From contig NZ_CP083646.1 of assembly GCF_020099275.1 (NCBI RefSeq), positions 1,860,001 through 1,924,000 of the forward strand: 64,000 bases of DNA. Direction: 5' to 3'. A program made the translations under genes and the position numbers. This document shows positions 46,867 to 57,786 of the stretch, in pieces (the stretch's first letter is position 1; every line of letters starts with the position of its first letter). The stretch comes from Corynebacterium falsenii (lineage in GTDB: Bacteria > Actinomycetota > Actinomycetes > Mycobacteriales > Mycobacteriaceae). The notes below the pieces were generated by a model, which was not told where the DNA came from, searched no databases, and worked only from the letters and a program-made list of their open reading frames with translations.

Positions 46867-48102
46867 CTAGAAGATCTTCACCGGGTTCACCACATCGGCG
46901 ATGATGACGGTAGCGCCGAAAACAAGCAGCACCAGTGTTGCCGCGTAGGTGATCGGCATGAGCTTCGTGTAATCCGCCGGGCCACCAGGCGCCAGTCCGC
47001 GCAGCTTCCGGAAAAAGTCGCGAATCCGCTCGTAAATCACCACCGCAATGTGGCCGCCGTCCAATGGCGGCAGGGGAACCAGGTTGAATGCGGCAAGGAA
47101 GAGGTTCAGGCTGGCGAGCGCGAGGAAGAAGTTCATCCACATGTCGTAGCGCACCATCTCCCCGCCGACCCGCGAAGCACCCACCACACTCATCGGGGAA
47201 TCATCCGCACGGTCACCGCCGAAGATCGACGACACCACGCCGGGGAAACGCTCCGGCAGAGCAATGAGACCGTTCCACGTGTCCTTAAGCATGGAACCGG
47301 TGAAGGAGGCCGTGCCCCCCACCGCGCTTACGGGGTTGTACTGCAGCAGTCGGAATTCGGGGATCACCGGCGCGATACCGATGGTGCCCACGGTCATGCG
47401 GTTGCCTGCGGTGTTGAGCCGCTCGACATACTGGACCTTGAGGTCGATGGTCTGCTGCTTGCCATCGCGATCAATCACTGCCGGGACGGTGACCGTGTCG
47501 CCGGGCTTCTTGCCGTCGCCGTGATCGAGGGTGCGCAGCTCGTCGCGCAGGGTTGGGAAATCGGGGGTCGCCACACCGTTGACGCTCACGAAGGTATCGC
47601 CGGGGCGAACTCCCGACTCCGCTGCGGGGCCCGCGCCGGAACATGGCTTCAACGATCCATCAGCATTCTGAGATGCAGGGCTGCACTGGGTGGTCTTCAC
47701 GGTCGGCGTGAATTCCACGCTGCGGTCCGGCAGACCCCAAGCGAGGGCCACCGAGTAGATGATGACAAGCGCCAGCAGAACGTTCATGATGATGCCGCCC
47801 AGCATGACGAAGATACGCGCCGCGGTGGAGCGGTCGTACATGGCGTACGGACGTTCCTCGTCGGTCATCTCATCCAGCTTGGTCATGCCGGCGATGTCGC
47901 AGAAGCCACCGAGGGGAATGGCCTTGATGCCGTACTCGGTGTGGCCCTTATGCGTGGACCAGACCGTGGGACCGAAGCCGATGAAGTAGCGGCGGACGCG
48001 CATGCCCGTCATGCGGGCTGCATACATGTGCCCCGCTTCGTGCAAAGCGATGGAGACGGCAATGCCCAGGGCAAAGAGAACGATGCCTAGTGCGAAAGCC
48101 AC
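46867..48102 (-). CDS. rip: Site-2 membrane metalloprotease (Rip1/RseP, M50)
   Basis: The 411-residue intramembrane protease has the zinc motif HEAGH in the first helix (about residues 21-25), an inserted PDZ domain ([19 protein letters not shown]) and the third ligand motif [13 protein letters not shown]. In mycobacteria Rip1 cuts anti-sigma factors and affects envelope lipids. It overlaps the end of dxr by 16 bp. Confidence 0.94.
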   Translation of the reverse strand: MAFALGIVLFALGIAVSIALHEAGHMYAARMTGMRVRRYFIGFGPTVWSTHKGHTEYGIKAIPLGGFCDIAGMTKLDEMTDEERPYAMYDRSTAARIFVMLGGIIMNVLLALVIIYSVALAWGLPDRSVEFTPTVKTTQCSPASQNADGSLKPCSGAGPAAESGVRPGDTFVSVNGVATPDFPTLRDELRTLDHGDGKKPGDTVTVPAVIDRDGKQQTIDLKVQYVERLNTAGNRMTVGTIGIAPVIPEFRLLQYNPVSAVGGTASFTGSMLKDTWNGLIALPERFPGVVSSIFGGDRADDSPMSVVGASRVGGEMVRYDMWMNFFLALASLNLFLAAFNLVPLPPLDGGHIAVVIYERIRDFFRKLRGLAPGGPADYTKLMPITYAATLVLLVFGATVIIADVVNPVKIF

Positions 48103-49268
48103 TGAGCCATCCTCTCGTGAGCCACGCTGCGGGCCTCGCGCTCGGCGGCGAGGACGTCCTCAAGGCTGCTTGGTGCTGCGGACAGGTGGCTGCAGTGCTC
48201 CATCGTCTCCGCAACGGTGTCCACGATGTACGGGAACTTCAGGCTGCCATTGAGGAACTCCACGGCGGCCTCTTCGTTGGCTGCGTTGTACACGGCAGGC
48301 ATGGTGCCACCAGCAGTCACAGCCTGGCGGGCGAGCTCGACGGCGGGGAATACCTCTTCATCGAGTGGTTCGAACTCCCACGTGGCTGCGCGGGTGAAGT
48401 CGAGCTTGCGCTGTGTGCCACTGATACGCTCCGGCCAGCCTAGAGCCAACGCGATGGGCAGCTTCATGGACGGCGGCGAGGCCTGGGCGATGGTGGCGCC
48501 GTCGAGGAAGGTCACCATGGAGTGCACGATGGACTGTGGGTGCACGGTGACCTCGATGCGCTCCGGCGGGATGCCGAACAGCAAAGATGCCTCGATGAGT
48601 TCCAACCCCTTGTTGACCATCGTGGCCGAGTTCAAGGTGTTCATCTGCCCCATGGACCACGTGGGGTGCGCTGCGGCCTGTAGTGGCGTGACCGGCTCGA
48701 GCTCTTCGCGGGTCCAGCCACGGAACGGGCCACCCGAGGCGGTGAGCACGAGCGTATCCACTTCGCTGGACTTGCCTGCGCGCAGGCACTGCGCCATCGC
48801 TGAGTGCTCGGAGTCCACGGGAATGAGCTGACCCGGCTGCGCCGATTTCAGCACGAGCTGCCCACCAGCCACCAGGGATTCCTTGTTGGCCAGGGCCAGC
48901 CGGGCACCGGTCTTCAGTGCCGCGAGGGTCGCATCGAGCCCGAGCGAGCCAACGAGGGAGTTCAAGATCACATCATTGCTCTCCAGCTCATCGCCGATTG
49001 ACTCCACAAGCTGACGGGCAGAATCAGCACCGCGGATGCTGCGGCCGCCGAGTTCGGCGTCGATCCAATCGGCCGTGCGCTCCGAGGCCACGGCCACGCG
49101 CTCCGCAGGGAGTCCGAAGGAGTGAATCTGCTCGAGCAACAACTCCGGTTTAGAGCCATGCGCCGCGATCCCTACCAGCTCAAACCGCTCGGTGTTCTCC
49201 TTGAGGATCTCCAAGGCCTGTGTGCCGATGGATCCCGTGCTTCCCAGTACGACAACTTTGATCTTCAC
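48087..49268 (-). CDS. dxr: 1-deoxy-D-xylulose 5-phosphate reductoisomerase
   Basis: The 393-residue enzyme makes methylerythritol phosphate, the committed step of the non-mevalonate pathway. It has the NADPH motif [17 protein letters not shown], the catalytic region [12 protein letters not shown] and [12 protein letters not shown] chose GTG 49268 directly before the Rossmann strand. The frame is open another 81 bp upstream, so a longer N-terminus is possible. Confidence 0.95.
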   Translation of the reverse strand: MKIKVVVLGSTGSIGTQALEILKENTERFELVGIAAHGSKPELLLEQIHSFGLPAERVAVASERTADWIDAELGGRSIRGADSARQLVESIGDELESNDVILNSLVGSLGLDATLAALKTGARLALANKESLVAGGQLVLKSAQPGQLIPVDSEHSAMAQCLRAGKSSEVDTLVLTASGGPFRGWTREELEPVTPLQAAAHPTWSMGQMNTLNSATMVNKGLELIEASLLFGIPPERIEVTVHPQSIVHSMVTFLDGATIAQASPPSMKLPIALALGWPERISGTQRKLDFTRAATWEFEPLDEEVFPAVELARQAVTAGGTMPAVYNAANEEAAVEFLNGSLKFPYIVDTVAETMEHCSHLSAAPSSLEDVLAAEREARSVAHERMAQWLSH

Positions 49269-49426
49269 CCGATCTATTGTTCCACGAATGTCGAACGAGT
49301 TGTGAACGCCATTGGTCGCGGATCGCATGCTGCCAGGCTTTTCCTGCACACGTATCAGGCACCACTCAGGTGGACACCCAAAAATTCACACCCCAAATGG
49401 GTGCCGATGGCGAATTCTGGCCGGAT

Positions 49427-49463
49427 TTGTGTCACAATAATGTGCAATACAACTGTTGTGACA
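49427..49463. promoter_or_regulatory. Paired 11-bp dyads upstream of the DUF2631 gene
   Basis: TTGTGTCACAA (49427-49437) and ACAACTGTTGT (49449-49459) are each palindromic around a central T and lie 22 bp centre to centre. Their outer parts also form the 8-bp inverted repeat TGTCACAA/TTGTGACA. They sit just before the GGAGG ribosome-binding site. The bound factor is unknown. Confidence 0.5.
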
Positions 49464-49476
49464 TCAGGAGGAAACG

Positions 49477-49890
49477 GTGGCGACCCACTCGAAGGAAGTT
49501 GAAGTTTTTGACGGCGTCTCCACGGCGGACGTCCCGTCTGCAGCGTGGGGCTGGAGCGAACTGACTCGCCGTAGCATCATCATCTCCGGAATCCTCGGTG
49601 GCATCTTCCTACTGCTGCTGCAGTTCGGTAACCACGAGGGTCACGTTGAGAACATCTGGCTGATCACCTTGGCTGTCCTCACCTTCATCGGTACCGCCAT
49701 CTTCGCGTTCCGCCCGAAGCTGACCCAGCGCCAGACCGTGACCAGCCACAACAAGCCGATCGGCCACATCGAGCCGCAGTGGGCAGCCGACCAGAAGAAC
49801 CTGACCGGCGCTTACGCTAACCTCTCTGACGAGCAGCTGGCTTCGTGGAACATGGACGCTCGCAGCAAGGAATCCCTCTCCCGAGACTAA
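49477..49890 (+). CDS. DUF2631 membrane protein
   Basis: The 137-residue protein has two membrane helices (residues about 35-50 and 58-75) and a C-terminal cytoplasmic tail. DUF2631 is found in Mycobacteriales next to dxr; its function is unknown. The start is GTG 49477 behind a strong AGGAGGAAAC site. A very strong terminator follows. The strong RBS and terminator suggest high expression. Confidence 0.85.
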   Translation: MATHSKEVEVFDGVSTADVPSAAWGWSELTRRSIIISGILGGIFLLLLQFGNHEGHVENIWLITLAVLTFIGTAIFAFRPKLTQRQTVTSHNKPIGHIEPQWAADQKNLTGAYANLSDEQLASWNMDARSKESLSRD

Positions 49891-49947
49891 TTGTTCTTAG
49901 GGTTTCGGCCCTCGGGTCTCGAGTCTTTTCAATCTCGACGCCCACAG

Positions 49948-49987
49948 CGCAAAAGCAGCTCCCGCTGACGCGGGAGCTGCTTTTGCG
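49948..49987. terminator. Strong terminator after the DUF2631 gene
   Basis: An 18-bp perfect stem (CGCAAAAGCAGCTCCCGC and its complement) around a TGAC loop, flanked by an A-run on one side and a T-run on the other. It can end transcription from both sides, including the convergent VIT-family gene. Confidence 0.92.
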
Positions 49988-50013
49988 TGTTCTGTGGGTT
50001 TTGTGTGCGAGGT

Positions 50014-50742
50014 CTAAACGCCCGCCGAACCGAACAGTGCACCTGCGAAGTAGGTGATCACCAAACCAAGGGCGCCACCGATGAGCAGTCGCAGCACCGA
50101 GCGACTGACCTTGGTGCCACTGAGCTTCGCGCTAATGAAACCAGTCAGCGCCAGGGTCAGCAGGGTCACAACCGTCACCACGATTGCCTGCGCAGACTTC
50201 GGCGCAGCCAAGACGGACAGAATCGGCAGCAGAGCACCCACCGTGAAGGCGAACGCGGAGGCACCTGCGGCAACCCAAGGGTTCGTCAGTTCCTCGTCAT
50301 CGATGCCCAGCTCCAGCTGCAGGTGAGCCTTCAGCGGATCATTCTGCTCCATTTCGGAGACCGCCTTATCGGCTGTGGCATCGGTGATGCCGTAGCCACG
50401 CAGGATGTCCACCATTTCCTTGTGCTCTTCCTCCGGCATCTCCTTGAGCTCGCGCTTTTCCAAGTCGATGTAGTAGCGCTCAGTGTCACGCTGAGCGGAC
50501 ACGGACACGTACTCACCCAGAGCCATTGATACGGCACCTGCCACCGCAGCCGCCACACCTGCAAGCATGATGGCGGAGGTTTCGCTGCCTGCGGCGATCA
50601 CGCCGAGCAGGATACATGCGGTGGACACGATGCCGTCGTTAGCGCCCAACACACCGGCGCGGAGCCAGTTCAGCTTGGAGCCGAAGCTGCTGTGGTGCGG
50701 TTCACTGTTGTGACCGTCCACCACTGCTTCTGAAATAGACAT
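50014..50742 (-). CDS. VIT1/CCC1-family divalent metal transporter
   Basis: The 242-residue integral membrane protein has the family N-terminus (LNWLRAGVLGANDGIVSTACILLGV), the cytosolic metal-binding helical insert (YIDLEKRELKEMPEEEHKEM) and three C-terminal helices. Relatives move Fe2+ or Mn2+ out of the cytosol. The ion here is not known. It is a single-gene unit. Confidence 0.9.
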   Translation of the reverse strand: MSISEAVVDGHNSEPHHSSFGSKLNWLRAGVLGANDGIVSTACILLGVIAAGSETSAIMLAGVAAAVAGAVSMALGEYVSVSAQRDTERYYIDLEKRELKEMPEEEHKEMVDILRGYGITDATADKAVSEMEQNDPLKAHLQLELGIDDEELTNPWVAAGASAFAFTVGALLPILSVLAAPKSAQAIVVTVVTLLTLALTGFISAKLSGTKVSRSVLRLLIGGALGLVITYFAGALFGSAGV

Positions 50743-50988
50743 GTTGAATCCATTCTTATCGTCGTTATGAGAAGCGAGGAAGTGCTTTACTCAGCACAAT
50801 CTCGCTTCACGGGTAGGCCAGCCAGTCACGGCTGTGCCTGCCCACTGCAGTTGTCTTTCGATGGGTTCCCACGAGAGTTGAGTTACCCGGGAACTTGTAG
50901 GTATGCGGAGTGGGTAGTCACCCCGCACCGCGTGGACGAGTCACCGTCCCCCATCAATGAAGACTTCCTACAGCATACGCAACGAAGT

Positions 50989-52113
50989 CTATTTCTCCTC
51001 AGCGGCGAGCTGACCGCAGGCAGCGGCGATCTCTTGCCCCTTCGTATCGCGCACGGTGCAGGGCACCCCCTGCTCCTCCACGCGGCGCACGAATTCGTCC
51101 TGCCGCTCCTTCGGGGAAGCATCCCACTTAGACCCCGGAGTGGGGTTCAGCGGAATCACGTTGACGTGCACCTTTGATCCCAGCGCACCGCGAAGCTTCT
51201 TGCCTAGCAGTTCGGCCCGCCACGGCTGATCGTTCATGTCACGAATCAGCGCGTATTCGATCGATACTCGACGCCCAGACGTGTCCGCGTAGTAGCGGGC
51301 CGCGTCCAACACCTCATCAACAGACCACCGATTGTTCACGGGGACGAGCTCGTCGCGGAGTTCATCATCTGGCGTATGCAGCGATACGGCCAGGCGAACC
51401 GTCATGTTTTCATCGGCGAGCTTACGGATCGCGGGAGCCAGGCCCACCGTGGAGACCGTCACGTTGCGCTGGGAAATGCCGAAGCCCTCCGGCGCGGGCG
51501 ACGTGATCTTGCGGATCGTATCCACCACGCGCTTGTAGTTAGCTAAGGGCTCGCCCATGCCCATGAAGACGATGTTGGACAGGCGCCCCTCCTCCCCTGC
51601 TACTTCGCCGTCACGCATGGCTGCCGCCGCATAGCGGACCTGCTCCACCATCTCGCCGACGGAGAGGTTGCGGTCCAGACCGCCCTGGCCGGTCGCACAG
51701 AACGGGCAGGCCATGCCGCAGCCCGCCTGGGACGAGATGCACAGGGTGGCTCGGCCGGGGTAACGCATGAGCACGCTCTCCAACAGGGTTCCATCGTGCA
51801 GGCGCCACAGGGTCTTGCGGGTCTCTCCGTCATCGGCCTCCATGTTGCGCAGGGGCATCATGAGATCCGGGAAGAGGGCATCCTTGACCGCCTGGCGCTT
51901 GCCTTCCGGCAGGTCCGTCATGTCCAGCGGGTTGCCCTGGAGGCGACCGTAATACTGGCGCGCAATCTGGTCGGCGCGGAACTTGGGGAGACCCAACTGT
52001 TCCACCTCGGAAATGCGCTTGTCGGCGCTCAGGTCTGCGAAGTGGACTGGGGGCATTCCCCGCTTGGGGGCTGCGAATTGAAGTTTTACTGGTTCAGCCA
52101 TGGTGGCGACCAT
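50989..52113 (-). CDS. rlmN: 23S rRNA (adenine-2503-C2)-methyltransferase / tRNA A37 methyltransferase
   Basis: The 374-residue radical SAM enzyme has the CxxxCxxC cluster motif ([13 protein letters not shown]) and the methyl-carrying Cys near the C-terminus (GVPCTVRD). It methylates A2503 of 23S rRNA. The start is ATG 52113 or 52101; neither has a strong RBS. The frame is open further upstream, but conservation begins at about [11 protein letters not shown]. Confidence 0.95.
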   Translation of the reverse strand: MVATMAEPVKLQFAAPKRGMPPVHFADLSADKRISEVEQLGLPKFRADQIARQYYGRLQGNPLDMTDLPEGKRQAVKDALFPDLMMPLRNMEADDGETRKTLWRLHDGTLLESVLMRYPGRATLCISSQAGCGMACPFCATGQGGLDRNLSVGEMVEQVRYAAAAMRDGEVAGEEGRLSNIVFMGMGEPLANYKRVVDTIRKITSPAPEGFGISQRNVTVSTVGLAPAIRKLADENMTVRLAVSLHTPDDELRDELVPVNNRWSVDEVLDAARYYADTSGRRVSIEYALIRDMNDQPWRAELLGKKLRGALGSKVHVNVIPLNPTPGSKWDASPKERQDEFVRRVEEQGVPCTVRDTKGQEIAAACGQLAAEEK

Positions 52114-52319
52114 TATTGCACGCCTAGCCCCTTGAGAGACAGTCGAGACGCTGGTGCTGTAACACCTAGTGAAACACCTACCGGGACACGCGATGGCACG
52201 TGGCTGCCACACAGTAAGCTCTGCATGGAAAAAGCCGCGACAACAAACCAGAGAGCTTTTGCCGAAAACGCTGCCCATCACGTTGGCAGTTATCCCACTC
52301 ATAGAGTTCAATAGGAACC

Positions 52320-52688
52320 ATGACTAACCCCTACAAAGAACCAGCGAAAAACCACGCACCCGGTAATGATCCCATCGACGGCACCAAGGCTATGCCGAAC
52401 GTAGGGGCGTCGAACGAGAAAAAGCCGGCGAAGAACGAGAAGCGCAAGGTCAAAGGCTCCGTGGCGGGCACCACATGGGTAAGCCTGACGGTCGGTTTGC
52501 TGCTGCTCATCCTCCTTATCGTCTTCATCCTGCAGAACCAGCAGAAAGTGGAGCTGCAGCTCTTCGCCTGGACGATGAACTTCCCCATCGGCGTGGGCAT
52601 GCTCATCGCCGCGATTGTGGGCGCGCTGATCATGGTGATCGTGGGCGGCGCCCGGATCATGCAGCTGCGCAAGCAAGTCAAGCGCTAG
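52320..52688 (+). CDS. LapA-domain (DUF1049) membrane protein
   Basis: The 122-residue protein has a polar N-terminus of about 45 residues and two membrane helices joined by a short loop ([30 protein letters not shown]), the LapA/DUF1049 pattern. The C-terminus is basic. LapA homologues in other bacteria take part in lipopolysaccharide assembly, which corynebacteria lack, so the role here is unknown. It converges on cdsA. Confidence 0.85.
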   Translation: MTNPYKEPAKNHAPGNDPIDGTKAMPNVGASNEKKPAKNEKRKVKGSVAGTTWVSLTVGLLLLILLIVFILQNQQKVELQLFAWTMNFPIGVGMLIAAIVGALIMVIVGGARIMQLRKQVKR

Positions 52689-52721
52689 CACCTAGCGCTC
52701 GCTGGACCTCGCCAGACCGCG

Positions 52722-53573
52722 CTAGACCCCGCTGATCATGTTCAGAACCACCCAGGTGATCATGGCGGCGGGGAGCATACCGTCGAGGCGGTCCATGAGA
52801 CCGCCGTGGCCGGGGAGCATGTGGGACATGTCCTTGATGCCGAGATCGCGCTTGAACTGCGACTCCACGAGGTCACCGAGCGTGGCGCAGATGGCCAGGC
52901 CCACGCCCAGCAGGATGCCGATCCAGAACGGGGCATGCAGCAAGAGCGTCACGCAGGCGATGCCCACCGCCACGGAGGTCACGACCGAGCCACCGAAGCC
53001 TTCCCACGACTTCTTCGGGCTCACCGCCGGCGCCATGGAATGGGTGCCGAAGAACACACCGAAGGCGTAGCCACCAACATCCGAGGCCACCACGCAAAGC
53101 ATAAACGTGACGATGAAGGCCCAACCATCCACATTGTCGCGCTCCATGCGGGACAACATCGCGGCGAACGAGCCGAACAGCGGGATCCACGTCAGGATGA
53201 AACACCCGACCGCGGTGTCGCGAACGTAGTTGTGCGGCGGGGAGGACCGGCCGTGATGGAACAGCCGGGTAATCATGAGCAGGAGCACCGACGTGGCGTA
53301 ACCGGCGACAAGGCCCGTCGTGCCGAACGGCCACGACAGCCACACCATGACTTGGCTGCCGACCACGAGAACAACGAGGCTCAGCACATAGCCGGCCTCG
53401 TAGAGGCGACGCCACACCTCGTACACCGCCAAGCCCATCGCTGCGGCGACGAGGGGGTACCAGCCCCACGTAGTAATGAGCGCACCGATGACCAAAGCGC
53501 CCAGCAGCACCCCCACTGTGATGGCCTGCGTGAGGTTGCGACCAGCGGAGTTTTTGGGCTTAGGGTGGGCCAC
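52722..53573 (-). CDS. cdsA: Phosphatidate cytidylyltransferase
   Basis: The 283-residue membrane enzyme makes CDP-diacylglycerol for phospholipid synthesis. It has about seven membrane helices and the signature near the C-terminus (SPKKSWEGFGGS ... GDLVESQFKRDLGIKDMSHMLPGHGGLMDRLD, read here as its parts). The start is GTG 53573. It follows frr by 120 bp on the same strand. Confidence 0.95.
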   Translation of the reverse strand: MAHPKPKNSAGRNLTQAITVGVLLGALVIGALITTWGWYPLVAAAMGLAVYEVWRRLYEAGYVLSLVVLVVGSQVMVWLSWPFGTTGLVAGYATSVLLLMITRLFHHGRSSPPHNYVRDTAVGCFILTWIPLFGSFAAMLSRMERDNVDGWAFIVTFMLCVVASDVGGYAFGVFFGTHSMAPAVSPKKSWEGFGGSVVTSVAVGIACVTLLLHAPFWIGILLGVGLAICATLGDLVESQFKRDLGIKDMSHMLPGHGGLMDRLDGMLPAAMITWVVLNMISGV

Positions 53574-53693
53574 TGTTTCAGAATCCTTCTCGGTCTGTGG
53601 TCGATCCGTCGTCTATTGGTCGTCGCTGTAGTGATCGGCGCTGTATTGATCGTTGCTGCGGCTCACGATGGAAAACTCGAGGGCAGGTGAGCC

Positions 53694-54251
53694 CTAAACC
53701 TCCATGAGCTCCTTTTCCTTGTTCTCCACTACGGCGTCGACCTGAGTGACGTAGTTGTGGGTGATGCTCTCGAGTTCCTTTTCCGCAGCCTTCACTTCGT
53801 CCTCGCCGGCTTCGCCGTCCTTCTGGATCTTGTGGAGGCCTTCCATCCCCTTGCGGCGGATGTTGCGGATGGCGATCTTGGCATCCTCGCCCTTGGAGCG
53901 GGCAACCTTGACGAGCTCCTTGCGGCGCTCCTCGGTGAGCTGCGGAATAGTCACACGCAGCACCTGGCCGTCGTTGGTGGGGTTAACACCGAGATCGGAG
54001 TTGCGGATCGCGTTTTCGATCTCACCCATGGTGGACATCTCGTAAGGCTTGATGAGCAGCATCCGGGGCTCGGGAACGCTGATGGTCGCCATCTGGGTGA
54101 TGGGGGTCGGCACACCGTAGTACTCGGCGATAACTCCGTTGAACATGGAGGGGTTCGCACGGCCGGTGCGGATGGTCATCAGGTCCTCGCGAGCGTGCTC
54201 TACGGAGCTGGTCATGCGCTCCTCGGACTCCAGCAAGATATCGTCAATCAT
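53694..54251 (-). CDS. frr: Ribosome recycling factor
   Basis: The 185-residue protein splits post-termination ribosomes with EF-G. It has the family features [19 protein letters not shown] and [15 protein letters not shown] and normal length. It lies in the conserved order rpsB-tsf-pyrH-frr-cdsA. Confidence 0.98.
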   Translation of the reverse strand: MIDDILLESEERMTSSVEHAREDLMTIRTGRANPSMFNGVIAEYYGVPTPITQMATISVPEPRMLLIKPYEMSTMGEIENAIRNSDLGVNPTNDGQVLRVTIPQLTEERRKELVKVARSKGEDAKIAIRNIRRKGMEGLHKIQKDGEAGEDEVKAAEKELESITHNYVTQVDAVVENKEKELMEV

Positions 54252-54387
54252 GGTTATGAATCTACCAGCCTTAGGGTGATGTGGGCGTCAGTGAACGTGA
54301 AGTGTTTGTGAAGTAGACCGGCAGATAGCCGGGCTACTCCGTGTGATCCGCTTGTCGCTGCATACCGCTGCGCGCTGCTGTGCGTCC

Positions 54388-55146
54388 CTACTTGTCGTTG
54401 ACCATCTCAGCAGAGCCGACCTTGGAATCAACCAGGGTGCCGATGCGCTCGCCGCGGACTGCACGAGCGATGTTGCCCTCGGTGAGCAGGTTGAACACGA
54501 GGATCGGCATGTCGTTGTCCATGCACAGGGAAAAGGCCGTGGCGTCGGCGACCTTGAGGCCCTTCTCGATGACCTCGCGCGGGGTGATCTCGTGGAAGAG
54601 CTCCGCGTCCGGGTTGGTACGGGGATCGTCGGAGTACACGCCGTCCACAGCCTTGGCCATGAGCAGCACCTCGCAGCCGATTTCCAGTGCGCGCTGGGCG
54701 GCGGTGGTGTCCGTGGAGAAGTACGGCATGCCCATGCCTGCACCGAAGATGACCACGCGGCCCTTCTCCAGGTGGCGGTCGGCACGCAACGGCAGGTACG
54801 GCTCAGCGATCTGGGCCATGTTGACGGAGGTCTGCACACGGCAATCCACGCCTTCCTGTTGGAGGAAGTCCTGGAGAGCAAGGCAGTTCATGACCGTGCC
54901 GAGCATGCCCATGTAGTCACTACGGGCGCGGTCCATCCCGCGCTGCTGCAGCTCCGCGCCGCGGAAGAAGTTGCCACCGCCGATAACCACAGCGACCTCA
55001 GCACCGGACTTGGAAACCTCGGCGATCTGCCGGGCCACGTTCTGCACCACGTCGGGGTCGATGCCCACTCGCCCGCCGCCGAACATTTCACCGCCCAGCT
55101 TCAGCATGACTCGCTTGAATCCATCACGGTTTTCGACAGTGCTCAA
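54388..55146 (-). CDS. pyrH: UMP kinase
   Basis: The 252-residue amino-acid-kinase-fold enzyme phosphorylates UMP. It has [19 protein letters not shown] and the UMP-binding [11 protein letters not shown]. The start is TTG 55146. The length is normal. A terminator-like hairpin lies between it and tsf. Confidence 0.96.
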   Translation of the reverse strand: MSTVENRDGFKRVMLKLGGEMFGGGRVGIDPDVVQNVARQIAEVSKSGAEVAVVIGGGNFFRGAELQQRGMDRARSDYMGMLGTVMNCLALQDFLQQEGVDCRVQTSVNMAQIAEPYLPLRADRHLEKGRVVIFGAGMGMPYFSTDTTAAQRALEIGCEVLLMAKAVDGVYSDDPRTNPDAELFHEITPREVIEKGLKVADATAFSLCMDNDMPILVFNLLTEGNIARAVRGERIGTLVDSKVGSAEMVNDK

Positions 55147-55242
55147 CGCAAAAACTCCTTCATCGACTATGCAGCCGGCTATTCATCCGGCCCCTCTGGA
55201 CACCGGTTCCTCTGGACATCCTACAGGGTCGCAGACACGACA

Positions 55243-55279
55243 AACGCCACCCACGCCCATGCGGGCGGTAGGTGGCGTT
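55243..55279 (-). terminator. Rho-independent terminator downstream of tsf
   Basis: AACGCCACC and GGTGGCGTT form a 9-bp outer stem with an inner CGCCC/GGGCG stem; on the minus strand it is followed by TTTGTCGTG. It should separate rpsB-tsf from pyrH-frr. Confidence 0.75.
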
Positions 55280-55367
55280 CAGTGCCGGTTAAACACGCTC
55301 AACCGCGGCGTTTACTCAAGCTCTCAAGCGCTGAAACTCTCGAGCGCTTGAAGTAGTGCTTGGGTGC

Positions 55368-56186
55368 TTAGGCCTGGCCGACCTCGAAGCGCTTGAAGCC
55401 GGTGATGGTCACGCCGGCCTCGTCCATGACCTGCTTGACGGTCTTCTTGGACTCCGTGACGGACGGCTGATCCAGCAGGCAGACATCCTTGAAGAAGCCC
55501 TTCAGGCGGCCCTCGATGATGTTCGGCAGAGCCTTCTCGGGCTTGCCTTCCTCGCGGGCGGTAGCCTCGGCGATCTCGCGCTCCTTGGCAACGGTCTCGG
55601 CCGGAACGTCCTCGGAGGACAGGTAGGTGGCCTTCAGTGCGGCAACCTGCATGGCTGCTGCCTTAGCGGCGGCCTCGTCGTCGCCCTCGTAAGCAACGAG
55701 CACGCCCACTGCTGGGGGCAGGTCGGAGGAGCGCTGGTGCAGGTACACGGCAACCTTGTCGCCCTCGATGGTGGTGGCGCGCTTCAGCTCGAGCTTCTCG
55801 CCGATCTTTGCGGAGAGCTGCTGCAGAGCGTCGATGGCCTTCTCGCCGTCAACGTCCACGGCCTCCAGCTCCTCGCGGGAGTTGGCCTTGGCTGCTGCAG
55901 CGGCCTCAGCGACCTTGTTAGCGAAGTTGATGAACTCGGCGTTCTTGGCAACGAAGTCGGTCTCGGCGTTGACCTCGATCATGGTGTTGCCGGAGACGGC
56001 GATGAGGCCCTCGGATGCGCTGCGCTCAGCGCGCTTGCCGACATCCTTGGCGCCCTTGATGCGCAGGATCTCAATGGCCTTGTCGAAGTCGCCTGCGGCT
56101 TCTTCCAGGGCCTTCTTGCAGTCCATCATGCCAGCGCCGGTGATCTCGCGGAGCTTCTTAACGTCTGCAGCGGTGTAGTTCGCCAT
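55368..56186 (-). CDS. tsf: Elongation factor Ts
   Basis: The 272-residue guanine-nucleotide exchange factor for EF-Tu starts with the UBA-like domain [26 protein letters not shown]; the later ETDFVAKN motif is intact. I chose ATG 56186 (AGGAGG upstream); the open frame extends further. It follows rpsB by 176 bp. Confidence 0.98.
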   Translation of the reverse strand: MANYTAADVKKLREITGAGMMDCKKALEEAAGDFDKAIEILRIKGAKDVGKRAERSASEGLIAVSGNTMIEVNAETDFVAKNAEFINFANKVAEAAAAAKANSREELEAVDVDGEKAIDALQQLSAKIGEKLELKRATTIEGDKVAVYLHQRSSDLPPAVGVLVAYEGDDEAAAKAAAMQVAALKATYLSSEDVPAETVAKEREIAEATAREEGKPEKALPNIIEGRLKGFFKDVCLLDQPSVTESKKTVKQVMDEAGVTITGFKRFEVGQA

Positions 56187-56222
56187 GTGGGGCGATCCTC
56201 CTTCTGATGGAAGTTTTGTATG

Positions 56223-56307
56223 GGCTTGTGGGTACAAGCCTAAGTGACAGACAGCGCCTGTGCCCGTCGGAAACACGGGCGAGCCAGTGTGCGGGGCGCA
56301 GGCGCTG
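56223..56307. other. Structured rpsB-tsf spacer with two hairpins
   Basis: Two hairpins lie in the 176-bp spacer: GGCTTGT-GGGT-ACAAGCC (56223-56240), and an outer CAGCGCCTG/CAGGCGCTG stem (56252-56260 with 56299-56307) enclosing GCCCGT/ACGGGC. No T-run follows, so partial attenuation or mRNA processing between the two genes is more likely than full termination. Confidence 0.5.
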
Positions 56308-56362
56308 ATTGTTCAGAGTTGTGCAGTGACCGGATTATTCCGGTCGTTGCCCAGGTGTGGCC

Positions 56363-57214
56363 TTACTCTGCGGCCGGAGCCTCAGTCTTAGCGTCAGCGT
56401 TAGCCTCAGCGTTGTCTGCAGCGGCCGGAGCCTCGGTGGACTCGGCAGCGTTGCCAGCCTCAGCGTTGGCCTCCGGTGCCTGTGCGTCGCCAACAGCTTC
56501 CTTCGCAGCGGCTTCCTGGCGCTCGGCGCGTGCCTGGCGACCGGCCTCAACTGCGGAGGAGATGATGGAGGTCAGCAGGGTTGCGGAGCGGATGGCGTCG
56601 TCGTTGCCCGGGATCGGGTAGTCGACAACGTCGGGATCACAGTTGGTGTCCAGCACAGCGACAACGGGGATGTTGAGCTTGTGTGCCTCGGAGACAGCGA
56701 TGTGCTCCTTGTTGGTGTCGATGATCCACAGTGCGGAAGGCACCTTGGTCATGTCAGCGATGCCGCCGAGGACGCGCTCCAGCTTGTTGCGCTCGCGGGT
56801 CAGCATGAGGACTTCCTTCTTGGTGCGGCCCTTGTAGCCGTCCTCGGCAGCCTCCATGGCCTGCAGCTCCTTGAGGCGGTGCAGACGCTTGGCAACGGTC
56901 TGGAAGTTGGTCAGCATTCCGCCGAGCCAGCGGTGGTTGACGTAGGGCATACCCACGCGCTCAGCCTCGGTGGCCACGGCTTCCTGGGCCTGCTTCTTGG
57001 TGCCCACGTAGAGGATGTTGCCGCCGTGGGCAACGGTCTCCTTGACGAACTCGTATGCTTCGTCGATGTAGGTCAGGGTCTGCTGCAGGTCGATGATGTA
57101 GATGCCATTGCGGTCGGTGAAGATGAAGCGCTTCATCTTCGGGTTCCAACGACGGGTCTGGTGACCGAAGTGGACACCTGCATCGAGCAGTTCGCGCATA
57201 GTAACAACAGCCAT
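56363..57214 (-). CDS. rpsB: 30S ribosomal protein S2
   Basis: The 283-residue protein begins [27 protein letters not shown] and contains the S2 signatures. The C-terminal tail of about 45 residues is Ala/Glu-rich ([22 protein letters not shown]) and repetitive, as in many actinobacterial S2 proteins. I chose ATG 57214. Confidence 0.98.
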   Translation of the reverse strand: MAVVTMRELLDAGVHFGHQTRRWNPKMKRFIFTDRNGIYIIDLQQTLTYIDEAYEFVKETVAHGGNILYVGTKKQAQEAVATEAERVGMPYVNHRWLGGMLTNFQTVAKRLHRLKELQAMEAAEDGYKGRTKKEVLMLTRERNKLERVLGGIADMTKVPSALWIIDTNKEHIAVSEAHKLNIPVVAVLDTNCDPDVVDYPIPGNDDAIRSATLLTSIISSAVEAGRQARAERQEAAAKEAVGDAQAPEANAEAGNAAESTEAPAAADNAEANADAKTEAPAAE

Positions 57215-57786
57215 AGTGTTACAGGGGCGGTGTTCGCGTCCGGCGGGCTTCGTTGTGCCCATCCGGTGTGGCCGACCGTGTTCGTGGCCGACCGTTTCCC
57301 GCCCCTTCCTCGCTTTCAAAGTCTTGGGGTTTTGACGGTTTTCTCTACGATCCACTCGACGAGCCTCTCGGCGCGGCTTGTGAACCGTCCTGGCAGATAT
57401 CCCCTGCTAGCTGTGACTTACTCTACTTGCCCGGTGTGGGTTGCGCTTGCCGTGACGATGCCTTCTGAGCACCGTCCCGCGAGCACTCACCTGTCTTCCG
57501 GGACCGTACCGGTAGGTCGTACTGTGGGGTGCGAATTATCTACGCGTAGTCAGTACCCATCCTTCGACACGACCTTCGCGTGCCGCTGTCCCGCCTTCGC
57601 TGCCACACTGGATGCGGCAGGTTCTGGCGGAGCCGAGTTCAGGCATACTGCACCGATGAGCTTACTACTGTCTGCGGGTTGCAACCAACTTCTCCCCGCC
57701 TCGGCGTGTGGATAATCGTTGCCCGTCCACAGTTGCTCGGATTGTGCTCTTTTTTGTTCGACGCCACACCCGGCACCATCGGCGGC
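57215..57786. other. Divergent intergenic region rpsB / M23-like gene
   Basis: This 572-bp gap contains no gene I can support. It should hold the rpsB promoter and a long leader, as ribosomal-protein operons often do. A perfect 10-bp palindrome GGTTGCAACC lies at 57677-57686. One near-copy of the dispersed word GGTGGCGTCGA, in inverse orientation (57757-57768), follows a T-run close to the M23-like start. Confidence 0.5.

Noticed and set aside
49430..49437. GlxR site in TGTGTCACAA before DUF2631
   Set aside because: The TGTG and CACA halves lack the 6-bp spacer of the CRP/GlxR consensus.
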